A stretch of DNA of 64,000 nucleotides, taken from the NCBI RefSeq assembly GCF_002155965.1, contig NZ_MUMH01000045.1, positions 24,185 to 88,184 on the forward strand. The letters run 5' to 3'. The stretch is from Allokutzneria sp. NRRL B-24872 (GTDB taxonomy: Bacteria; Actinomycetota; Actinomycetes; Mycobacteriales; Pseudonocardiaceae). This document shows, piece after piece, positions 61,659 through 64,000 of the stretch (the stretch's first letter is position 1; the number at the start of each line of letters is the position of its first letter). The position numbers were made by a program, and so were the translations under genes. Under the pieces are notes generated by a model. That model searched no databases and was not told where the DNA came from. It saw only the letters and a list, made by a program, of their open reading frames with translations.

Positions 61659-64000
61659 ATGCCACAGGGTGAACCGACGGAGTACGCAGCAGCTGGTGTC
61701 GCGGCGTGGCGGGCGCCGGTGACGATCGACAGCCAGCTCCCGGAAGCCCCCGACCGCTACCCCGCCTACCTGGACCGACGCGTCTACCAGGGCTCCTCCG
61801 GGCGGGTGTACCCGTTGCCGTTCCACGACAGGATCAGCCCGGTGCGGGCACCGGCGGAGTGGGACGCGGTGCACCTGGAGAACCGGTGGCTGCGGTTGCT
61901 GATCCTGCCCGAGCTCGGGGGCCGGATTCATTTCGCCCACGACCGAACTCGCGACTACGACTTCTTCTACCGCAACCCGGTCATCAAGCCCGCGCTGGTC
62001 GGTCTGACCGGCCCGTGGGTCTCCGGCGGGGTCGAGTTCAACTGGCCGCAGCACCACCGGCCCGCCACCTTCCTGCCGACCGATGTCGAGATCGAGCACG
62101 AGTCCGACGGCGCGGTCACCGTGTGGTGCTCCGATCACGACCCGTTCGACCGGATGAAGGGGATGCACGGCGTCCGGATGCGGCCCGACAGCGCGGTTCT
62201 GGAGCTGCGGGTGCGGCTTTACAACCGTGGTGAGCGGACGCGGACGTTCTTGTGGTGGACCAACATCGCCGCGCGAGCGGATGAGAACTACCAGTCCTTC
62301 TTCCCCCGTGACGTGCGGGTCGTCGCCGATCACGCCAAGCGCGCGATGACCGCCTTCCCGGCTGCGGACCGGGCCTACTACGGGGTCGACTACCCGGCGC
62401 GGCACGACGAGGTCGGCACAGTGGCCGGTGGCGAGCGTGTTCGTGGCGACCGCCTCGACTGGTACCGCAACATCCCGGTGCCGACCTCGTACATGTGCGT
62501 CGGCAGCAAGGAGAACTTCTTCGGCGGCTACGACCACGCCGCGCGGGCCGGGTTCGTGCACGTCGCCGATCGGCAGATCGCTGTCGGGAAGAAGCAGTGG
62601 ACGTGGGGCGCCTCGGAGTTCGGTGACGCGTGGGGCCGCAACCTGACCGACGACGGTTCGGCCTACGTCGAACTGATGGCCGGGGTCTTCACCGACAACC
62701 AACCGGACTTCTCCTTCATCGCGCCCGGCGAGACGAAGGTGTTCTCCCAGTTCTGGTATCCGATCCAGGAGATCGGCCCGGTGCACGCGGCGACGGTGGA
62801 CGCCGCTGCGCGGGTGGAGCTCCGGGGGACGAGCGCGCGGGTCGGAGTCGTCGTGACGGCGGATCGTCCCGGATGTCGCCTGCGGCTCGAAGACGGCACC
62901 GGGGCCGTGGTCGCCGAAACGCTCGCGGACATCGCGCCGGGCAAGCCCTTCCACGAGAGCATTCCGTTGGAGCGAGCCGTTGAGCGGCTCGTGCTGCGCG
63001 TCCTCCACGGTGAAGACCTGTTGGTGGCATGCGATTCCACCGCTCCCGACGCCGCCGAGGACGATCAGTTGGCCCCGGCTCGCGAGCCCGCCGCGCCCGA
63101 GGACGTGCCGTCGGTGGAGGAGCTGGCCGTGATCGGCGCGCACCTCGATCAGTACCGGCACGCGACGCGTTCGCCCGAGCCGTACTGGCGCGAGGCGTTG
63201 CGCCGCGACCCAGCGCACGTCGCGGCGAACACCGGGCTGGCTGGGCGGGCCTATCAGCGCGGCGACTTCGCTGAGGCGGAGAAGTTGGTGCGGGCAGCGA
63301 TTTCCCGGCTGACGACGTTGAACCCCAACCCGGTCGACACGACCGCGCTGTACCTCCTCGGACTCGTGCTCGAACGCCAGGGGCGGGCCGAAGAGGCTTA
63401 CGACGCCTACGGTTCCAGCTCGTGGGCGCGCGCGTGGCGAGCACCGGCCGGGTACCGCATGGCCCGGATCGACGCCGCCCACGGCCGCGACACCGAAGCG
63501 CTGAGCAGGCTCCAGGACGTGCTCCGCACCGAGCCGGAGCACTTGCAGGCCCGGGCGTTGCGGGTGATCGTGTTGCGCCGGAACGGAAAGCCCGGCGCGG
63601 CGAAGGCGGTCGCCGAAGCCACCCATGCGCTCGATCCTCTCGACTGGTGGACACGCGATCTGCTCGGCCTGCCGCTCACCACGGACGCGCAGACCTGCCT
63701 CGACATCGCGTTGGAGTACATCGGCGTCGGCGAGCACGATGCGGCTCTGCGAGTGCTCGACATCGCCTGCGAGCGAGAGGGTGCGCGCGCGATCGGGCAG
63801 ACGGCGGCGGGGCCGTTGCTGGAGTACTACCGAGCTGAGGTGCTGCGCGAGCTGGGCAGGGACCGTGAGGCGAGCGAAGCCGTTGGGAAAGCCCAAGTTC
63901 TGGACGCGACGTGGTGCTTTCCTTCGCGGTTGGACGACGCGGTGACGTTGCAGCGTGCGGTGAACGCCGACGAGACGGACGCGCGAGCTCGCGCGCTGCT
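61659..64000 (+). CDS. DUF5107 domain protein with tetratricopeptide-like repeats (partial)
   Basis: 780 codons to the right window edge; the C-terminus is missing. The N-terminal ~400 residues match the DUF5107 carbohydrate-enzyme-like domain (RLLILPELGGRIHFAHD, GVEFNWPQHHRP, EFGDAWGRNL), whose beta-sandwich resembles galactose-mutarotase/glycosidase domains. From ~500 to the edge are helical repeats (ANTGLAGRAYQRGDFAEAE, ALYLLGLVLERQGRAEEAY) of tetratricopeptide type. There is no signal peptide. No Shine-Dalgarno sequence precedes the ATG and a TAGCGT box lies seven bases upstream, so the message may be leaderless. With the divergent AraC regulator it probably forms a sugar-responsive unit. 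The true function of DUF5107 proteins is not established. Confidence 0.8.
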   Translation, partial: MPQGEPTEYAAAGVAAWRAPVTIDSQLPEAPDRYPAYLDRRVYQGSSGRVYPLPFHDRISPVRAPAEWDAVHLENRWLRLLILPELGGRIHFAHDRTRDYDFFYRNPVIKPALVGLTGPWVSGGVEFNWPQHHRPATFLPTDVEIEHESDGAVTVWCSDHDPFDRMKGMHGVRMRPDSAVLELRVRLYNRGERTRTFLWWTNIAARADENYQSFFPRDVRVVADHAKRAMTAFPAADRAYYGVDYPARHDEVGTVAGGERVRGDRLDWYRNIPVPTSYMCVGSKENFFGGYDHAARAGFVHVADRQIAVGKKQWTWGASEFGDAWGRNLTDDGSAYVELMAGVFTDNQPDFSFIAPGETKVFSQFWYPIQEIGPVHAATVDAAARVELRGTSARVGVVVTADRPGCRLRLEDGTGAVVAETLADIAPGKPFHESIPLERAVERLVLRVLHGEDLLVACDSTAPDAAEDDQLAPAREPAAPEDVPSVEELAVIGAHLDQYRHATRSPEPYWREALRRDPAHVAANTGLAGRAYQRGDFAEAEKLVRAAISRLTTLNPNPVDTTALYLLGLVLERQGRAEEAYDAYGSSSWARAWRAPAGYRMARIDAAHGRDTEALSRLQDVLRTEPEHLQARALRVIVLRRNGKPGAAKAVAEATHALDPLDWWTRDLLGLPLTTDAQTCLDIALEYIGVGEHDAALRVLDIACEREGARAIGQTAAGPLLEYYRAEVLRELGRDREASEAVGKAQVLDATWCFPSRLDDAVTLQRAVNADETDARARAL

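Noticed and set aside
61566..63896. 776-residue minus-strand frame
   Set aside because: Antisense shadow of the DUF5107 gene, which has clear domain motifs.
1..64000. CRISPR arrays, rRNA genes, insertion sequences with transposases
   Set aside because: No regularly spaced repeats, no rRNA-like sequence and no transposase motifs were seen on either strand.

Overview
This window comes from a high-G+C actinomycete. Codon usage is strongly G/C-ending, TTA leucine codons are nearly absent, GTG starts and ATGA/GTGA overlaps are common, and the protein families are typical of the order Pseudonocardiales or its relatives. The order is an inference; there is no rRNA marker. The centrepiece, positions 9429-58586, is one co-directional and translationally coupled operon: five modular type I polyketide synthase (PKS) genes followed by a flavin monooxygenase gene. 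A glycosyltransferase/flavin-oxidase fusion gene is transcribed divergently from it.

Left flank (1-6430). A DICT-domain sensor-like protein running off the edge; an 847-base gap without a convincing gene; a 48-residue membrane peptide overlapping a formyltetrahydrofolate deformylase gene (purU); a CGNR-type zinc-finger regulator divergent from a metallo-beta-lactamase-fold hydrolase, with a palindromic operator between them; an isoprenylcysteine-methyltransferase-like membrane protein with its own 11+11 base inverted-repeat operator; a small three-helix membrane protein; and a small secreted protein. A strong bidirectional hairpin terminator at 6439-6471 separates this flank from the polyketide region.

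Polyketide region (6491-58586). The assembly line reads as loading AT-ACP, then ten extension modules and a C-terminal thioesterase: M1 KS-AT(malonyl)-KR-ACP, M2 KS-AT(methylmalonyl)-ACP, M3 KS-AT(malonyl)-KR-ACP, M4 KS-AT(VASH type)-DH-KR-ACP, M5 KS-AT(methylmalonyl)-DH-KR-ACP, M6 KS-AT(malonyl)-DH-KR-ACP, M7 KS-AT(malonyl)-KR-ACP, M8 KS-AT(methylmalonyl)-DH-ER-KR-ACP, M9 KS-AT(malonyl)-DH-KR-ACP, M10 KS-AT(VASH type)-DH-KR-ACP-TE. Collinear logic predicts an undecaketide with a 2,4-diene acyl end, a 6-methyl, a 9-hydroxyl, a 10,12,14-triene, a 17-hydroxyl, an 18-methyl, a 19-ketone and a 21-hydroxyl, released as an 18- or 22-membered macrolactone. The fused glycosyltransferase/oxidase could glycosylate the macrolide and oxidise the product or its sugar; the monooxygenase could hydroxylate or epoxidise it. 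No cluster regulator, exporter, deoxysugar or special-extender genes lie in the window, so the cluster may continue elsewhere or rely on primary metabolism. I do not recognise the product.

Right flank (58587-64000). A 266-base element bounded by two 59-base inverted, imperfect arms follows the operon and may act as its terminator. Then come a small secreted fibronectin-III-like protein, a GT87-type membrane glycosyltransferase, and an AraC-family regulator divergent from a large DUF5107/tetratricopeptide-repeat protein that runs off the right edge.
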